The notes under the pieces are model-generated. The model made no database searches. It had not been told where the DNA came from and worked only from the letters and a program-made list of their open reading frames with translations. From positions 173,066 through 237,065 of the forward strand of contig VZRN01006772.1 of NCBI GenBank assembly GCA_013397935.1: 64,000 nt of DNA. Direction: 5' to 3'. This document shows, in pieces, positions 24,893-39,503 of the stretch. The translations under genes and the position numbers were made by a program. The stretch's first letter is position 1; each line of letters starts with the position of its first letter. The stretch comes from Dasyornis broadbenti (taxonomy: Eukaryota > Chordata > Aves > Passeriformes > Dasyornithidae).

Positions 24893-27800
24893 GTGGGAGC
24901 GGGACGGGGAGCAGCAGCGGAGCCGGGCGGGGAGCGGTGGTTGGGGTCGCAGAGCCCGGGGGATGCTCCTGCCCTGCCGGTGCTCCGCGAGCAAGGGGTC
25001 TCTCCCCATCTGTTTCTATGCCGAATCGATAGCGTTGTGATAATGGAGCCGGATGGCTGAGCCGAGGGGATTTTCTGTATTTTTGGTTCTGCTGAAGTTG
25101 GTGTCATTCAGCAGTGGATGCTGCTCAGCACAGGTTTCCCTCGGCTGCCCTTAAGAGAGCGGGTGGTTTGTTTTGACAGAAGATGATATTGGCTCTTGTG
25201 CTGCCATCCCTTTTCCTTCAACCACAGAGATGCAGGTTTATAAACCTTTGGGGTTTTTTTCCCCGGAGATGTTTCTTAAGGTCATATTGTAATCAGTCGT
25301 AGAGAGATCCGTTGCTGGCTGTTATGCCATACGTGGTAATTCAGTGATGCTAATGACAAATAACTGGGTGAAAACGTGAATTTGTGCAGCCACACCCAGT
25401 TCCCAGGGCACTTTCTCTGTGTGTCCAGGCTCTCTGTCGCAAATGGTTGATTTGCAAGGTATAGCCTGCCATGCCGCTGCTTCAACCCCTGCTTGAGGTA
25501 ATCTCCTTTTAATGGCTTTAATTGCAGGCGGCTATTTATTTCTGTTTGGGCTTTCTCTCCCCTTTAGGAGGAGAGATGCCTGTGGTGCTGCATAATTATG
25601 ACATAAATGGGTTTACAGTTATTCTCCCCTCCCCTTCTTTTATGTCAGTTGCTATCACCTGAGTTACCCCACTGAAATGGGGGGGACTGCTTACAGGATG
25701 AAGATGAATTATTTAATCCATACACAGCATACACTGATGAATTCTTCAGTCCCTCGTTTTGCATAGAATTTGCATTTTAACCAACACTATACATGAGCAA
25801 GACAAATTGTAACAGATTGTAATAACACACAGACACGTATTCAGGGACTTCTGCAAGGGCTTCGACCTGGTGAGGAAAAGCTCTTTTGCAGTAGGTGACA
25901 CTGTTAGGCCCTTTTTTATCACAGACGGAAGATTCTGTACCTATAACTACAAGGGTCTGAGAGAATCCAGTCTAAACGAGAATTTGAACAAAAACATCCT
26001 CACCCCACCCCATTGTGCCTGCAATATTGCCTGGATCTCCACACCGTGGGGGATTTTATATAGCATCTTGGCGTTATATGTAAGCAGAACCAAGTAGGAA
26101 AGACGATATCTGCTTCGTCTCACCTCTGGATTTGAAAGGTTTATTTGTGGGGATGTGGAAATCCATATAAGGGAGCAAAAATCAAAAGATTAAGTGCATA
26201 CCCAACGTTTTAATTGGACTGCTAGGTTATCTGGAAACAATATCGTACTAGGAGAGAGGTTTTGAAGGTCTAAGGAGTCAAAGTGGGTGTTTGGATTGCT
26301 TCTCTCTTAATACCTGTATTTCTGCTTTCTTGTTTTCCCATTGTTTTCCTAGTAAAGCGGCCCAGAGCCTTTCAAGGTTGCAACAACTGCCAAATGAATG
26401 CTTGGAAAGCATCTCTTATATTGAGTCTCCATATTCAGTCTTCCAACAGCTGATTCATCTTCGTTTTTCAAAAGCACAATAAATGCTTGGATATCTTCTT
26501 TTACAACTATCGGTCCTTTACAACTAGAAAATATTAATGAGGCATTTTCAGTTGACAGGTATTAAGCAAAAAACCTGTTAATCCCTGAGTGTGGATGCAC
26601 TAGATGTTGGTGCTCAGGTCTGGTTTTAGATAAGCTCTCACCAGTCTTTACCCTTAGTGACTTCATGAAGAAATACAGCTCCAGCCTTTGATATTCCTTT
26701 TAAAATTATACTAATTATTTTCTGAAAACCTCAAAATTGATGACTTTCTTGATGAGAAAGATAGGCTCTGGAACAGCCAAGAGTACAAGAATTCCAGGCT
26801 GAATTCCTCTGTGTTTTGACTAGGTAGGCACAATTTATTTTGGGAACAGAGAGAAAAGTGCCATGTGCAAGAGCTCCAAAATCCCAAGTAATGTAGCCTG
26901 TTTTCAGGTCCTGAACTACTTTTGCTGAACAAAGCTGCATTGCGCCAGCCAATATGCCCTCTATCTGTTCTGCGGAAGTTGATCCCTTTTGTGTGGATAA
27001 TTAAATATTAATTGAGCTAGACGAGTTTGATCTATGTATTGGGAGAGACAGAGAGTGGCTCTTCTCGGATACAGCGTTCAGCTGGATCTTCTGTATTCCA
27101 GGAGGGTGTCCTAGCTAGGAAGTCATGTAGGACTTTCTCTAATTTTCAGTAGTACCCCTCTTTTTTTTTTTTTTTATGCGTATACACTTTAAAATAAAAA
27201 GGCTTCAGTTTTTTCCTAATGCAGGATGGGAAATATTGGAATTTTAATAAAAGGGAGAAAATTAGTACCTATGCAAAGCCAAATTTCATCCTCGTGGTGA
27301 TGGCTGATATCTTTGGGTGTTCTGGTGAGGCAGTGGGCTGCATTAGTAAGTTTGTTAATCCAGTGGTAGTATTATGTCCAGTTATCCTGTGGTATTCTGC
27401 CTCTGTGTGATAACTGGGATGCGATGAAATTTGTGTTCCTGGGAAGACAATCTGTGTTCACTCAGTTCTAGTACTGGAGAGCGCAGGATGCAGTAGTGGA
27501 CAGAACTCGTTCTGCAGCTTGTCTGACTTCATGGAGATTGGTGTTGAAGGAGTAATGCAGCAAGTGATCTGGAATTTGTAATGTATTTGGTTTTTCCTTC
27601 TGTCTTTTGCCAAGTCTATTGCAAAGGGCTCAAGTACTCAGTTCCTAGAATTCCTTTCAAGGGTTTTTTTCATTCTAGAGCGTTTCAGATCAAACCCAAC
27701 CACTGTTAGTCATCATGTGGAAAATGAAGCATGTTCCTGTATCTTGCACTAAAAGCACTGATGGCAAAGGGATTTCTAGGAGCCCCAGGCTCTTCATAAA

Positions 27801-30318
27801 CCACACACTGTTGATAGAGCAATGCAAAAATTATCCATTTTGGCTTATTGCAGAATTCCAGTCTTGTCACTTATTTTGCTCATTCTTTAAGACAAGTTTA
27901 AATCTTGGAGTCAGATCCATATTAGAAAAGACTTGGAGGAAGTTGTGATGTTGATTTAAAGGAAAGGAAATAGAACTTCTTTTCCTAACCTAACCTTAAT
28001 CTCCTATTTTAAATAAAATTGGCTGCATTAGGTGAAGTACTTCCAGTGGAAGCTGTATACTTGCTAATGGAACCATTACAGTGTACAAGCTAATCCTTTT
28101 AATTAATTTCGATCACTTAAGACTGTTTATTCCATGTATAAGGTAATTGAGACCCATTTTGGAATACAAATGTCATGTTGGTCGCTGATGGTCAAGAACG
28201 AGAACCCAAATGTACACAAAACATGTGGAGAGGGATGCTGGAAGAGCGAGCCTCTCCTATGCAGAATCCGGAGGAGCTTGGCTTCAGTGTGCTCAAGCAA
28301 AGGCAACCTGAGGGGGAAAAGGAAATGAGGCTCTTCTGCAGCCTTCTAATAGTTTTAATCAGATAAAAAACCAAGAGAAATTGAATTATGTATAAGATGT
28401 GATTTCTCTAACGTATCACTGGACTGGATTCAACTCCTTCGAGGAGGTCCCTCTTGCTCCCATGTTTCTGTGCTTTCCTCTGCGTCATGTTCAGTGCCAT
28501 AATAATATTACACGGCACTTTAATTGATGATAGATGTGGCTATTTAAGTATTTAAAAATGTTTGTTTACCTGGTTATTTCGCTCTTGCAGCTACCCAATG
28601 TAGTGGAAAATTGAATGCCATCAAGGGTTTAAGCCAGTGTCCATCTCTCCTGAAACTGGTGTGGGGACCGGTAGGGCAGCACTTCCAGTCTGCTGGGTGG
28701 CATTTCCCTAAATTGCCCTCATTCCCAGTCCCACTGTGCCTTCTCTAGTTGCTGCCATTTCTCCCACTCTGCTGTTACCACCGGTGACAAATAGCTGTGG
28801 CCTCACTGCTCTTGGCTGTGCAGTTTGGTGATCCAAGAGGGATGAAACCAGAGCGTGCCACCTGAGGGAGATCATGTCCTCTACCTTTAGGAGAACAGTT
28901 TTCCTTCAGTCGATACGCAGTAAACTGAAGAAGCAGAAAGAGCTAATGAGAAAAACCACAGGCTTTTCTTTCTTTCAGCAGTAGATATCTGAAAGACTTT
29001 ATCACAAAGGAAAAGTGGTAGTTACGAGTTAATCCAACTCACTGGTGTTCAATATTGCTAATTTTACTGGTAACACAGCTGCTGTAAGGCTGGAAGGTCT
29101 TATTCTTCTTTTGACTGAACCAGTGGGAGAGAACTGGAACTGCTTTGCTTTCAGTGGAGCTAATCCAATTTACATGAAAGTAAACAGAGAAATGGTTCTA
29201 GAATTTGCTCTGTAAAGAAGAGTATAGATAGAGATAAAAATAAACCTGTTTTTAAGTCATGGACAGGTTTGTTAATCCTGTTAAGAGTCAAAGCAGTCAT
29301 ATTGCTAAATGTCTGCCCTGTGCTTTAACATGGTTTGCACTATCGTGAGTCTGATGCAACTCCACTGCTATTCTTGCGTTATTGAAATCAGGATTTGCTT
29401 GTTCCCTTTGCCTTTTATTCCTATCACGAGTCTTCCAGCACATTTTGTGCCAGGTGTAAAACTAACATTGTAGCTTCAAATGTGTTGCTGTATTTAGCTT
29501 TAGTTGCTATGTGTGATGGTAGCAACCCAAAAATGATGTGTATTTCTTGCACTATGGGATACAACGTCTCACCTGTTTCCCCAGGCGCATCAGCAAACGC
29601 TCAGTGCTTCCACCACCACAGCTCCGTGGTGATTGACACTCCGAAGAAATAATTTCCATTTGCTTAGAGCAACAAGACAGGGAAAATAATGACGTGTGCT
29701 AGAGCTGAACATCTGGACTAGAGCATTTTGTGGTGTTGTGGTTTTTTTAGCATCATAAACTGTGGAAGACTGAAAGTGCACATGGTCTGGGCCCCACTGC
29801 TGATCCTGGCTTTTCTAGGTCTGTATGTTCCAGTGTAACAGGGTCACTTCAACCATTACTGTGCTCTGTTGTGTCGATGCAATGAGCAATGAACGAGGCT
29901 TAGAACTAACACAACTACTTGGAAGGTTAAGTTTCTTCGTTGTGGCCTTTAAAGCTAATATATATATATTGTCTTAAATATGTTCCTGTTTTCGTAACAG
30001 TGTAACAGGAATCTGCAAAGGGACGGAGTTGTTTTAGGGTATTAGCAGATTTGTGCCCATGCTGCATTTCACAGATTAAATACTGTGAAGATAACAAGGA
30101 GGCAGTGATCTGGATCAGTGGTGACTATTACAGGGGATAGTGTGGCTGGTTGAGCCTGCACCCGCCTGCCGCGTGTTCCAGGCTCTTGATTTATCCTTCA
30201 CAGCTCTTGCTCATTTTCACCAATGTTTGCCAAACATCAACTGAGTCACAGAAGCAAGTCCCGTTTTCCCCAGCCAGCTTCCCTTTCTCCCTGCGGGATG
30301 CCTGGGGCTGTCAAGTAT

Positions 30319-30368
30319 CGCACATATTGTACCGCGCTCGCGCATCTCGCGGACTTGTCACGCGTTCG
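30319..30368. other. Isolated CpG cluster (10 CpG in 50 bases)
   Basis: A short stretch rich in CGCG (for example accgcgctcgcgc, ctcgcgg and cacgcg) within otherwise CpG-poor intron. No gene or repeat was recognised around it. Confidence 0.6.
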
Positions 30369-33300
30369 TGCAGTGACAGAGGCTGAACTGGGCTTAAAGC
30401 CGCCTGTCCTGGCTCTCTGGGGACATTGGGGCCACGCTGGAGGCAGCTAAGTGCTCTCTGTGCCTCCCTGCCCTCATGGCCTCCACCTCTCTTACCTGCC
30501 TGTCCCTCTCAGAGATGCCGGGGTTTTGTGGCGCTGTGTCCCTGTCTGCACTGGGCATGCTGTGTTGATGCATTAGATGACAGCTCTGGCTAGGGAAGTC
30601 TTTTTGCTCTACAAATTGAGACTGACATATGCAGCACGTAGATATTTAGGTTAGACACTGGGAGCCCTGGAGCTCTGAAATGCAAGGAACAGAGGGAGGC
30701 CAAAAAAATACTAAGATGGCCAGGGGCTTTTCCTTTCTCATTTATTTGCAGGAATTAATTATTTCAAAATCTTTCCTCGCTCATTAAGTAGACTGCTTTT
30801 GTCTTGGTGGCAGAAAGTGCTGAGCTGAAAGTTTGAACTTCCTGTCATTATGCCTGCACTGTGTAGGAATAATCCAGTATTTCTGTTTTCAGTAGAAATT
30901 TGCAGTACTATTATTCATTCAGTGGGATCCCAGTAGCTTTTCATTTTCTCGTTTATTTCCACTTCATTTCATTGTTCTCTGGCACCAAATACAGGAGGGA
31001 AGAATATTTACAAAGTAGATAGAGATGGGCCAATGTTTAAGGCTCCTCAAGAGTGGTTTCTAAACTTGCATGAGAGAGGAAATGAATTATTCCATGTCAC
31101 TTTTTGGTAAGAAATTCATAGTTGAAAGGACATTTAATTGATTGTCAGATTCATCTTCCTCTCTTCTAAATGTGATTTTGGAGGATGGAAAATATAGTAT
31201 TATATCTTTACCTTCTACACAAAAAGGCCGGGTATCCTTTTGGACATTGCAAGCCAGTTTGGGAATTGATTTGTCTTCCCCGAACCTTGAAATAAAAGTG
31301 TTCCTTGGGCATACGACAATTTAGGGACTAAAGGTAGACACCAATCCACATTATCTCACCTCTTGTGTGGTTCCTTCTGGATGGCTGCACTTGGGTTACA
31401 AGCAGGTACACAATTTGTAACCTACTTCTGTTTTCTCTCACTTTAGCTCACGCACACACACCAATTTAGCCCATGAATGAAGTGCTCTCTGGGGAATAGG
31501 ATCAGCTCCGAAGGAAAGGATAGAGTAAACGGCAGTAATTGCAGTTGGAAGTGATTTTCTAGGTTAAACAGTGTATAGGTTTCTGCCACAAGCTGAGTGC
31601 TTCTGAAGGGGTTGGTTGCTTTTATTTGTTTCATTCAGACTTGGCTGCCATGCATTTATATTACACTGTAGTACTGGATCTCAGCAAGCAGAGCGTATGG
31701 ATTTCAACTGCCACCAGGAATGCACAGATTCCTGCAACATTATAGCTTCATGATCAATTAGATCTGCTAATTGCTCCACTCCTAGGGTTCCTTTGTAAGG
31801 CAGGGTTTGAAGCATGTGTCAGCATAGCTGAGGCAGCAAAGAACATTGGTGATAGTTTTGAAGTACCTAAATGAAAGTGGGAACTGATGTTTAGAAACAA
31901 TTTACACTCTTCTATAGAATATATGATTCTAAACCTTGTTTGTCTCTTCCTGTATTAATGACTGTGCCGCTTTGCTGTGATCAAAAGACTCCGCTAGTCC
32001 TCCTTTTTAAAACATTTTAAATGTCCAATACATCTGGCAGCTTTCAGTATCGGAGAGCAGATGTCAACATTTAAATGTCAAGAAACAGTGGCAGTTATTC
32101 ATGGCGTGAACCATTAGAAACCTTGTCTGACTGTGCTGGTGGAGACATTGGTATGATCTAATCAGAAAGTGAATGAATGGGCATAAACACCAGGAGAAGG
32201 AGGCCCTGGGATGTGTGTGTACACTCGGGTGTGTGCTGTTGTGCCCTGTCCCAGCCTGTTTGTGTTTTTTCCCGGAGCATGGCAACGGAGCACAGCGGGC
32301 TCCAGTCTGTGCTGGATGTCAGCGTGGGTTTGGCACAGCCAGCGGGGTCATGCCAGCTGCCATCGGCTGAGGAGCTGGGCTCTTGTTGCTGTGCACCTCT
32401 GACAGAGCAGAGCAGGGTGAATATCAGAAACAGAAGCTCTGGAACAGGCAGAGATTTTCCAATCAATCTGTGATTCATGCTCATTAGCTTTGAAACGCTG
32501 AAGAAAGGCGCTTTATGAGCTGGCATTTCCATTTGTGCTTTAACTGCTTTAAGCAGGCTGAAGACAGAACGATGACTGCAACATTGATGAAAACAAAGGG
32601 AAGAGAAAGATGGGAAACATGTTCTGTGCCTTGTCTAAAGGTCACTGCCCCGGTTAGAGATCACAACCTCCCACTCAGCCCTTGGATCTGCTGATAGCCT
32701 CTTCTTTGGTGTGAATTACAAGTTCAATGGGTCAAGTGTAGAGATGAGTTATACATTTTCTCTCCTTCCGAGTTGGGGAGGAAAGGTGTAAATATTCCCT
32801 CCTGTATCTTGTGTTCCCTGCCTGACAGACCAGCGCGTCTTTCATTGTTACATTCATTTTCAATAGACCTCTTCTAATGTTGCAGAAGGTGTTTCTCAAG
32901 GAAACTGTGGCCCTTGCAGAGCTTGCAGTCACTGCCGTTGTGTTTGGAGGTGTAAGTGTGTGAGGGCTTGTGGTTAATTATACGTGACGCTGTGTATTTG
33001 TACACGCCTCTCCCCCCCTGCTCGTCAGCAGAACTGCTTTTTTCACAGCCACATCCCCAACAGAAGCAGCAGGCGATGGCTTTCAGTTGGAAAACAGCTG
33101 CCAGGAACTCATTATGCACTAATGTACACTTTAAGATTCAAGATTGCTCCTTTGCAGAAGGAGCTTAGGAGTGTGGCCCGTTTGAAATGTGGCTGACAGC
33201 AATTAGGATAGTAATGTATAGCACGGCTTTCCTAGAAATCATGGTTAAAGACCAGTTATTACCTCTGAACAGAAATGATACAGTCTGGATTGTACTTAGA

Positions 33301-36300
33301 CAGCACTTCTGTGTATGGTATCCCAATTTCTTTTAGTGAATGAGGGAAAAAATCCTGCTGGAAATCTCTTCTGCACGTTGTAGTTTCATCTAAATGGAAA
33401 CCAGATGAATTTTTAAAAACGCAAACCAAACAAAACAGTTGCTGAATGTAAGTAGTAAATACAATTAATGAAACTAAATTTTTGATATAATCAAAGTGAC
33501 AAAGCTATGGTTACAAACGAATTGAGTATGAGTTGGAGTAAGGGAAGCTTCATGTTTTGGATGTTGATGCTGGAGCCCATAATTAAGGGATCAGTCACAT
33601 GTGAACTGGGACCTTTGTTTCTTTTCTCCCACCTGCCCTCTTGGGAGGATCAATGTGATGGTTAATTTTATTTTAGTTATTTTCCCCAAAGGAGGGAACA
33701 AATGGATTAACCTTTACTGAAACTTTCTGAAAAAATGGATGTAGTTGAGCTCCCCAAAAGAGACGCCCTATTTAATACAGAAGGAAACTGAATACCTCAG
33801 ACTGCAGTCTGAAAAGTCTTCGAAGTCTTCCCAGTCTCCAAAGTCTCTAATAGCAGCTGTGGCATTTGTAATGGTGTTTACAAATAAATTCTGGAAGTGA
33901 TGGGGTTATGGGTTTGGGTCTCTGTGTTCCAGGCCTTAGGCCACAGTAGGGCAAATGGTGTGAGATGGCGCTGCCACCAGTTATATGTTCTTCCTGGGAA
34001 GCAAAGTAAGAAATTCATCTGGGGTTAAGCTCCCCTCTTCCACCCTGTACAGGACACAGGATGGAGAAGGGTTGGAAATGAACAGCTGGGAGCGTAGAGA
34101 AGGTGAGGCTCGTTCTTTTGTGAGGGTTTCAGTGCTTGACTAGATCATCAGGGAGAAGTTTTTCACTATTATGTATTTATAAAACCCCTTTATTGGAACA
34201 GCTTGAAAAGCGGGTAATTATTTAGTCCTTTTTTTTCTGTCTAAAATGTGATTTGCAGGAACATGAAATGCGAGTGTGATTTAGATTGCTGTGATGCTTG
34301 GTTCTACCAGCTGAGATTGGGCTGCCATTCTAACAGTGGTGATACTAATATGAGCTCATTTTTTCAAACAGCATTTTTCATTGTTGCAGCTAATGTGCTT
34401 CATGGGAGAAAACTGGTGTCACTGCAGGCACTTGGTTTGCGTGGGGCAGCCTCAGGTGCAAGTACCAAAACAAAGCTGAGAATCCAGCAATCCTCAGCTC
34501 TTCTGCATCCTTCCCACTGCTGGGGACCAGCTCCAGGGGCCTTTATTCCTCACACCTCTTCCTTTTTAAAACCCTGCCTCTTCTCTGTGCCCTGCCTGCC
34601 CTTTACTTTTCAGCCAGAGTCTTTCCTCAGAGGTTACTCGAAGTATTCAGGGACTCATTCAGGTTGGATGTGCCGTGGAAATCAGATCCTTATCTTAGTG
34701 TTCACACAAAACCCACAGCTCAATTTTAGAGTCTGAGTCAAAGGTCGCTGAACTTTATGGAAGGATTCCATTAACTTCAGTAATTTTGACCGCTTTTTAA
34801 TGTCTTTGAGATTTATCCCATCAGGAACGAGTTGAGGATTTTCTTGTTTACCTTTGACGGTTATGGCTTTATGAATAGCTGAATTAGGACTGCTTTTCAA
34901 TATAGTTAGAGCTTAGACTGATAAATTCTGGGGCCAGGTGTTTAATCCTTCTCTGGAACATTTTTCCTTTTTACCTAATAAAATTACTGGCTGGTTTTAT
35001 TGCAGTACTAATGACAGCCATTAGTCTATATTGGTGTTTGTTGCAAACATATAACACCATCAGTCCATTTCCCAGCTTGTACCATAAAATCCATGCAGTT
35101 ACTTCTCTTCCTGAAACATGACAATTCACCTATAATTCTGTAGGCAGTTCTCAGCTATGACCTAGGGTATCTCAGCAATAAGGACTGGCTAAGTCAATCA
35201 CATACTGCCTTCAGGTGATGAAATATATAGGTGGATTATTTATTCCAGGTAGCATTACAACAGTTTCTTCTGAAGAGAGTTACTTTCATTGATTTTTTTT
35301 TTTTTTTTAAATATTTTTTTTGTTACCTTCAGAGTTCTGTTCCTCTGGTTTCCTACAAGCCTTCCAGTATTGTTGGAAATCAGGATGAGTTTTTGGCAAA
35401 TCGATCAATGCGTGGTTGTTTCCAAAAATGAAGTGAGGTGAAGTTTGATGTGACTGGTGACTGCAGCCAAGTTAAGTTGTTGCACTGTTCTGCATTGCTG
35501 GAAGCCTTCCTCAGAGTCTTTGGTGTACAGACAGTACAGCCTTGAGGGTGATCTCAGATGTGGCACATCCATGTAGTGCTCCAAGGACAACAGGGAGGGT
35601 ACATCAATTGCGAGAGTGCTTGGAACAGCATCACTTGTGATGGAGATTTCTGTCAGTGCGGGACTAATGTCAGGGGATGAGGATGATGTCATTGGATGCG
35701 TGTGCTATCAAAGAAGATACTTGAGTTTTACTTACTGTGACTTGGTTTTGGTGTCCAGAATTTCAATCTCATGCTGGCTGTGGTTGAGAGCAGTGGCGAG
35801 GGCAGTGCAGACAGTTTTTGGTATGAAATGAGTATGGAGAGGATGAGCTCCAGAGCTGCACATCAACAGGGAGCTACTGATAGAGGAGAAGTACAAAGAA
35901 AATTCCAGGTGTGGAAAACCCTTACAAATTACAGCAGGGATTATTAGAGGTTTATTCTGTTTTGATTACATTCTGTCTTACAAATCATTTCAGGAGAGAG
36001 GTGAAAGAAACGTAATTTCTTTACATTGATATCATTCAGTATCTGTTAAAATTGATCTAAATCTTCAGGTTTGGCCTTAAAGGGTCAAATGGTTGCTGAA
36101 GCCCTTTGTCTGCTCCAGCCACTGTCACTCCATGCAGTCCTCAGTGGATTTTTTTCTTAGCTCGTTAAATGCCTTCCATGTATCTGTCTGCTCAATAAAG
36201 AACTATTCCTTCACCTGTTCTAAATGAAGAAATGGTTTTGTAGCCTCTGGGAACTTATTAACTGCAGGGGTTTCACAACTGGATTGCTGGCACATAATGT

Positions 36301-37775
36301 AGTTGCAGTGAAGTAAAACGGAGACTCACAGAAAATTATGGAAAGGATTTTTGGAAAGTAATTTGAAAGCCAAAAAGGAACAACTTTTGCAAAAAGAAAT
36401 GTGTTTTGATTCTAAAAAATACAGGTGTTTTATCAGCATCTCTCTATTCTATAGACATAATTTTGAAAATACGGTTTATCACCCCTTTCCTTAATTTCTT
36501 CTCTTGGTATTTTTAAAGAATAGGCCTAAAACCTCTGTCTCACTGGCCTTGGCTGCCAGCCAAGCATTTTGTTCAGAGTTTATTCAAGCTCTTGTCCTTA
36601 TGCCAGTGGCATTGTCACCCCTGTGCAGGTGCTGGGCTCCCTGAGAGGGGGTGTGACAGCAGGCAGTGGCAGCCTGGGCACGGCCGAGATTAATGAGAGC
36701 AGCTTCCCCACCAGCTTCCTAGTCTTTAGTAGAAGAAGTGCCTTCCCACAACTTGTCTTATTTAGAAAAGATCTCCTTTTGGTTTAGAATATAAAGAAAT
36801 GAAGCCCCAATGTTTTGTGTAGTACATTTTCAGAAAACTTCCAATCTGGGAACTCCAGACTCTCATTTCCTGCTGGCAATGGTGACAAGAGTTCCAGCTA
36901 CTCCACGATGAGCAATGTATTTTCAATCCTGCTTAATTAAGCCAGGTGGTGTTTTATTTGAGGATATGCCAAAGAGGGCAAATAACATTGGAATGAATTT
37001 GGACTGCTGCTTTATAAAAGTGGAAGGCTATAAAGTAGAGTGGTATTTTAGTTCTTTCGGTATTTAATGAGTAGATAGTCTGAAATGTATCTAATTCTCT
37101 CTCAGGTCCCTAATTTTTTGTATTTCTGTATTGCAGCTCTCAAGGTGTTATTGTTCAGAGTAACTTGGGCATGACACTTCACCTTCATGTCATCTGCTCT
37201 GTATTTGCGTTTGTGTATTAATTTGAAACCCTATACATATTTATTTCTCCTAGTTTACATTCTAAAAAAGGTAATTAATATTTAAAGCCTGCAAGAGTGT
37301 TTTCAGAAGGGTTTGTATCAGTTTGGTTGCATTTATTTAAACATTGCTAGGTCAGTATGAGTTTATGGGTGTATGTCACCTCAGAAATGTATGGTTGACA
37401 GCACTGAGAATATTCAGAGTACGCTGCTAATTACAGCCAGTTTCAAAGGATATTATGTTACTGAGACTTTCTTAAATCCCAGGCTGCAGTCTTGTAATTC
37501 CCTTTGGTAAAAGACATTTCAGTGCTTTTACTGTGCCATTTTAGCACTAGAAGTGCTGTTTTTAAAGTGAGTCTTGAAGATAAACTCTGTTCTTTGTTAA
37601 TGACTTTCATAGCAAAGGATGACCAAGCTCATTTTGATGGTTTTTTGCAGACAAGAAGTGGAGGGACTGATTTTGGATAGCTGTAATGGAAGTTACAAAT
37701 GAGGAAGACAGAGAAGTGTTGAGATGTAAATAACAGGTTTTCTAGAAGAGGTGTTTAGTGGGGATGGGGTGTGGG

Positions 37776-37791
37776 TTTTTTTTTTTTTTTT
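37776..37791. repeat. Poly-T tract
   Basis: A run of 16 T followed by 'cccctc'. Simple sequence. Confidence 0.9.
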
Positions 37792-38069
37792 CCCCTCTAC
37801 GTGCGCTTGTGCATCTCACACTGGGGCATTTTAGCTTTAAATAAGCATTTCTCTCTGTGCAGTTTTTAAATGAACATTAAGACTATCAGCTCCATGGTTT
37901 ACTGAGATAAATTTAAGGCATTTTAATACCATGAACAGAATTACCAAGGAAGAATTTTATATCATTTGATTCAAGCATTATTTGACCCTCATTTTTCAGA
38001 CTAGGAAGACCAACTTGCTCACGAGGCTTTTTAAAGCATAACTGGTTGCAAATTAATGAACCTCTGCTG

Positions 38070-38114
38070 CAGGCTTTAAGGTCCCTTCCAACTCAAACCG
38101 TTCTATGATTCGGT
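38070..38114 (+). repeat. CR1 LINE tail, very short
   Basis: 'ctttaaggtcccttccaact' followed by 'accgttctatgattcggtga' is the CR1 terminal block. Only about 45 bases remain. Confidence 0.7.
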
Positions 38115-39409
38115 GACTTTATCATACCCTCTGTGTGTCAACAAAGGAATTGGAGTATGTTAACAAAGGCATTTTTGATTTTTATGCTGGATGACAAAAA
38201 CCACTATAGATGGTACCAAAATTCACCTTTTGACAAATTTGTAGTTGGTGTATGAAAGACACCAACCCCCATCTTTACTGAAATAAAGTAGAAAAAAAGC
38301 GACAGAAATGTTAAAGTTAATTTCATCCTTTGGCTTATCGGTGATAATTTCTGGTTTTATGTTAATTTTCTTGAAACAAGTGTCCAAATCAAAGGCACAT
38401 CTTCATAACTAAGATGTACATTGGAATTAGCGTTATCTGCAGCAGGCTTGGAATTTTTTCCTCTGATTATTTTTCTCTGAAGGCTTTTTATGCACAACCA
38501 GGCAATGCTTTTGAAGAGACAAATGGAGTAAGGAGATATCTCTGTTTTGTATTTGTGTTGGAAATAACAAGTAATGCAATTAGTAGATGACTGCATGAAC
38601 ACTAGCAGTTAGGGCTGAAGAATGTATGAAATGTGTGAGCGTAGAGCCGTATTTCTGTATCATCTGTACTGGCAGAAAACCAGAAAATCTCCACTCTAAT
38701 GGGTAGAATTGACTGATACATTTTAAACTTTTTTGTCAAATTTTACCCAGTTCTGAGTTTTGAAGTTTAAGTCAGGTTTTGGACAGTGTGATGAGTGGGG
38801 AAAATCTGATTCCGTCCCCTCCTCTTCTCATTGAGGGAGCTCCCCACCTGTGTTTTACCTTCCAAACTGCTGAAATTTCCCCAAACACATTATCTCACCT
38901 TCAGCATTCATAGGACAGAGATGCATAGCAAAGAATAGGAAATAGGCTCATTTTTGTCATTGCATCTTCATCTAGTCCATACCAGTTTGCTTATGCAGGT
39001 CCGTTTGGAAGGCCTTATTAAAATAAAACCACTGCAGAAACTGTAATTTATTTGACACGATGAGGTTCTTAACAAATTGACTTTGTCTGCTCCTTCTGAT
39101 CATTATTCCCTTTATGTCAGGGCTGCTTCATTGTTATGGAAGTCCTCTGTGTAGTTTTGTGAAGGTTATCCAATTTTCCTTGCAATCCAGTCAGCAGGGA
39201 GCCATTTCCAGTCCCAGTTCTGCTGAGCCGTGCAGGTGTCACCAGGGCAGCTTTGCAGCTGCCTGGGGGGCCCAGTGGACACGCAACCAGGGCAGGTCCT
39301 GCGGAAGCGTGACAGTCACCGTGTACTTGGCATTTCAAAGGGCAGAAATTGTCCTAGGTAGGGCAGCAGGGCCTTGCTAAAATCCTTACAATTTGACTGT
39401 TTTAATAGA

Positions 39410-39442
39410 TTTTTTTTTTTTTTTTTGTGTGTGTGTGTTTTT
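39410..39442. repeat. Poly-T plus (GT)n tract
   Basis: About 17 T followed by a GT dinucleotide run and more T. It lies just left of the antisense CR1 copy. Confidence 0.85.
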
Positions 39443-39503
39443 CTGTGTATCAAAATGTTGGTGGGTCAGCCACGAACTCTTCTTTCTCTGCTGTTTTCTG
39501 CAG

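Larger units (their letters stand above)
24646..24990 (+). promoter_or_regulatory. ANK2: CpG-island promoter and 5' UTR of ANK2 exon A
   Basis: A sharp local rise in GC and CpG density begins right after a CR1 tail and runs through exon A into the first bases of the intron. It contains a GC box (cccgccccc, 24715-24723, an Sp1/KLF-type site read on the - strand), many GCC/CGG-rich runs and an ambiguous base at 24690. No TATA box was seen, which suits a dispersed CpG-island promoter. The exact transcription start cannot be read from sequence alone. Confidence 0.7.

Noticed and set aside
24550..25107. 185-codon - strand frame across the ANK2 promoter
   Set aside because: It is the antisense shadow of the GC-rich CpG island and exon A, contains an N, and its Pro/Arg/Gly-rich composition is typical of low-stop GC DNA.
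34248..34736. 162-codon + strand frame with an acceptor-like start (34258) and a donor-like site (34455), suggesting an exon
   Set aside because: The frame begins at GTG, no homologue is recognised, and splice-like motifs are common in introns. There is no support beyond chance.
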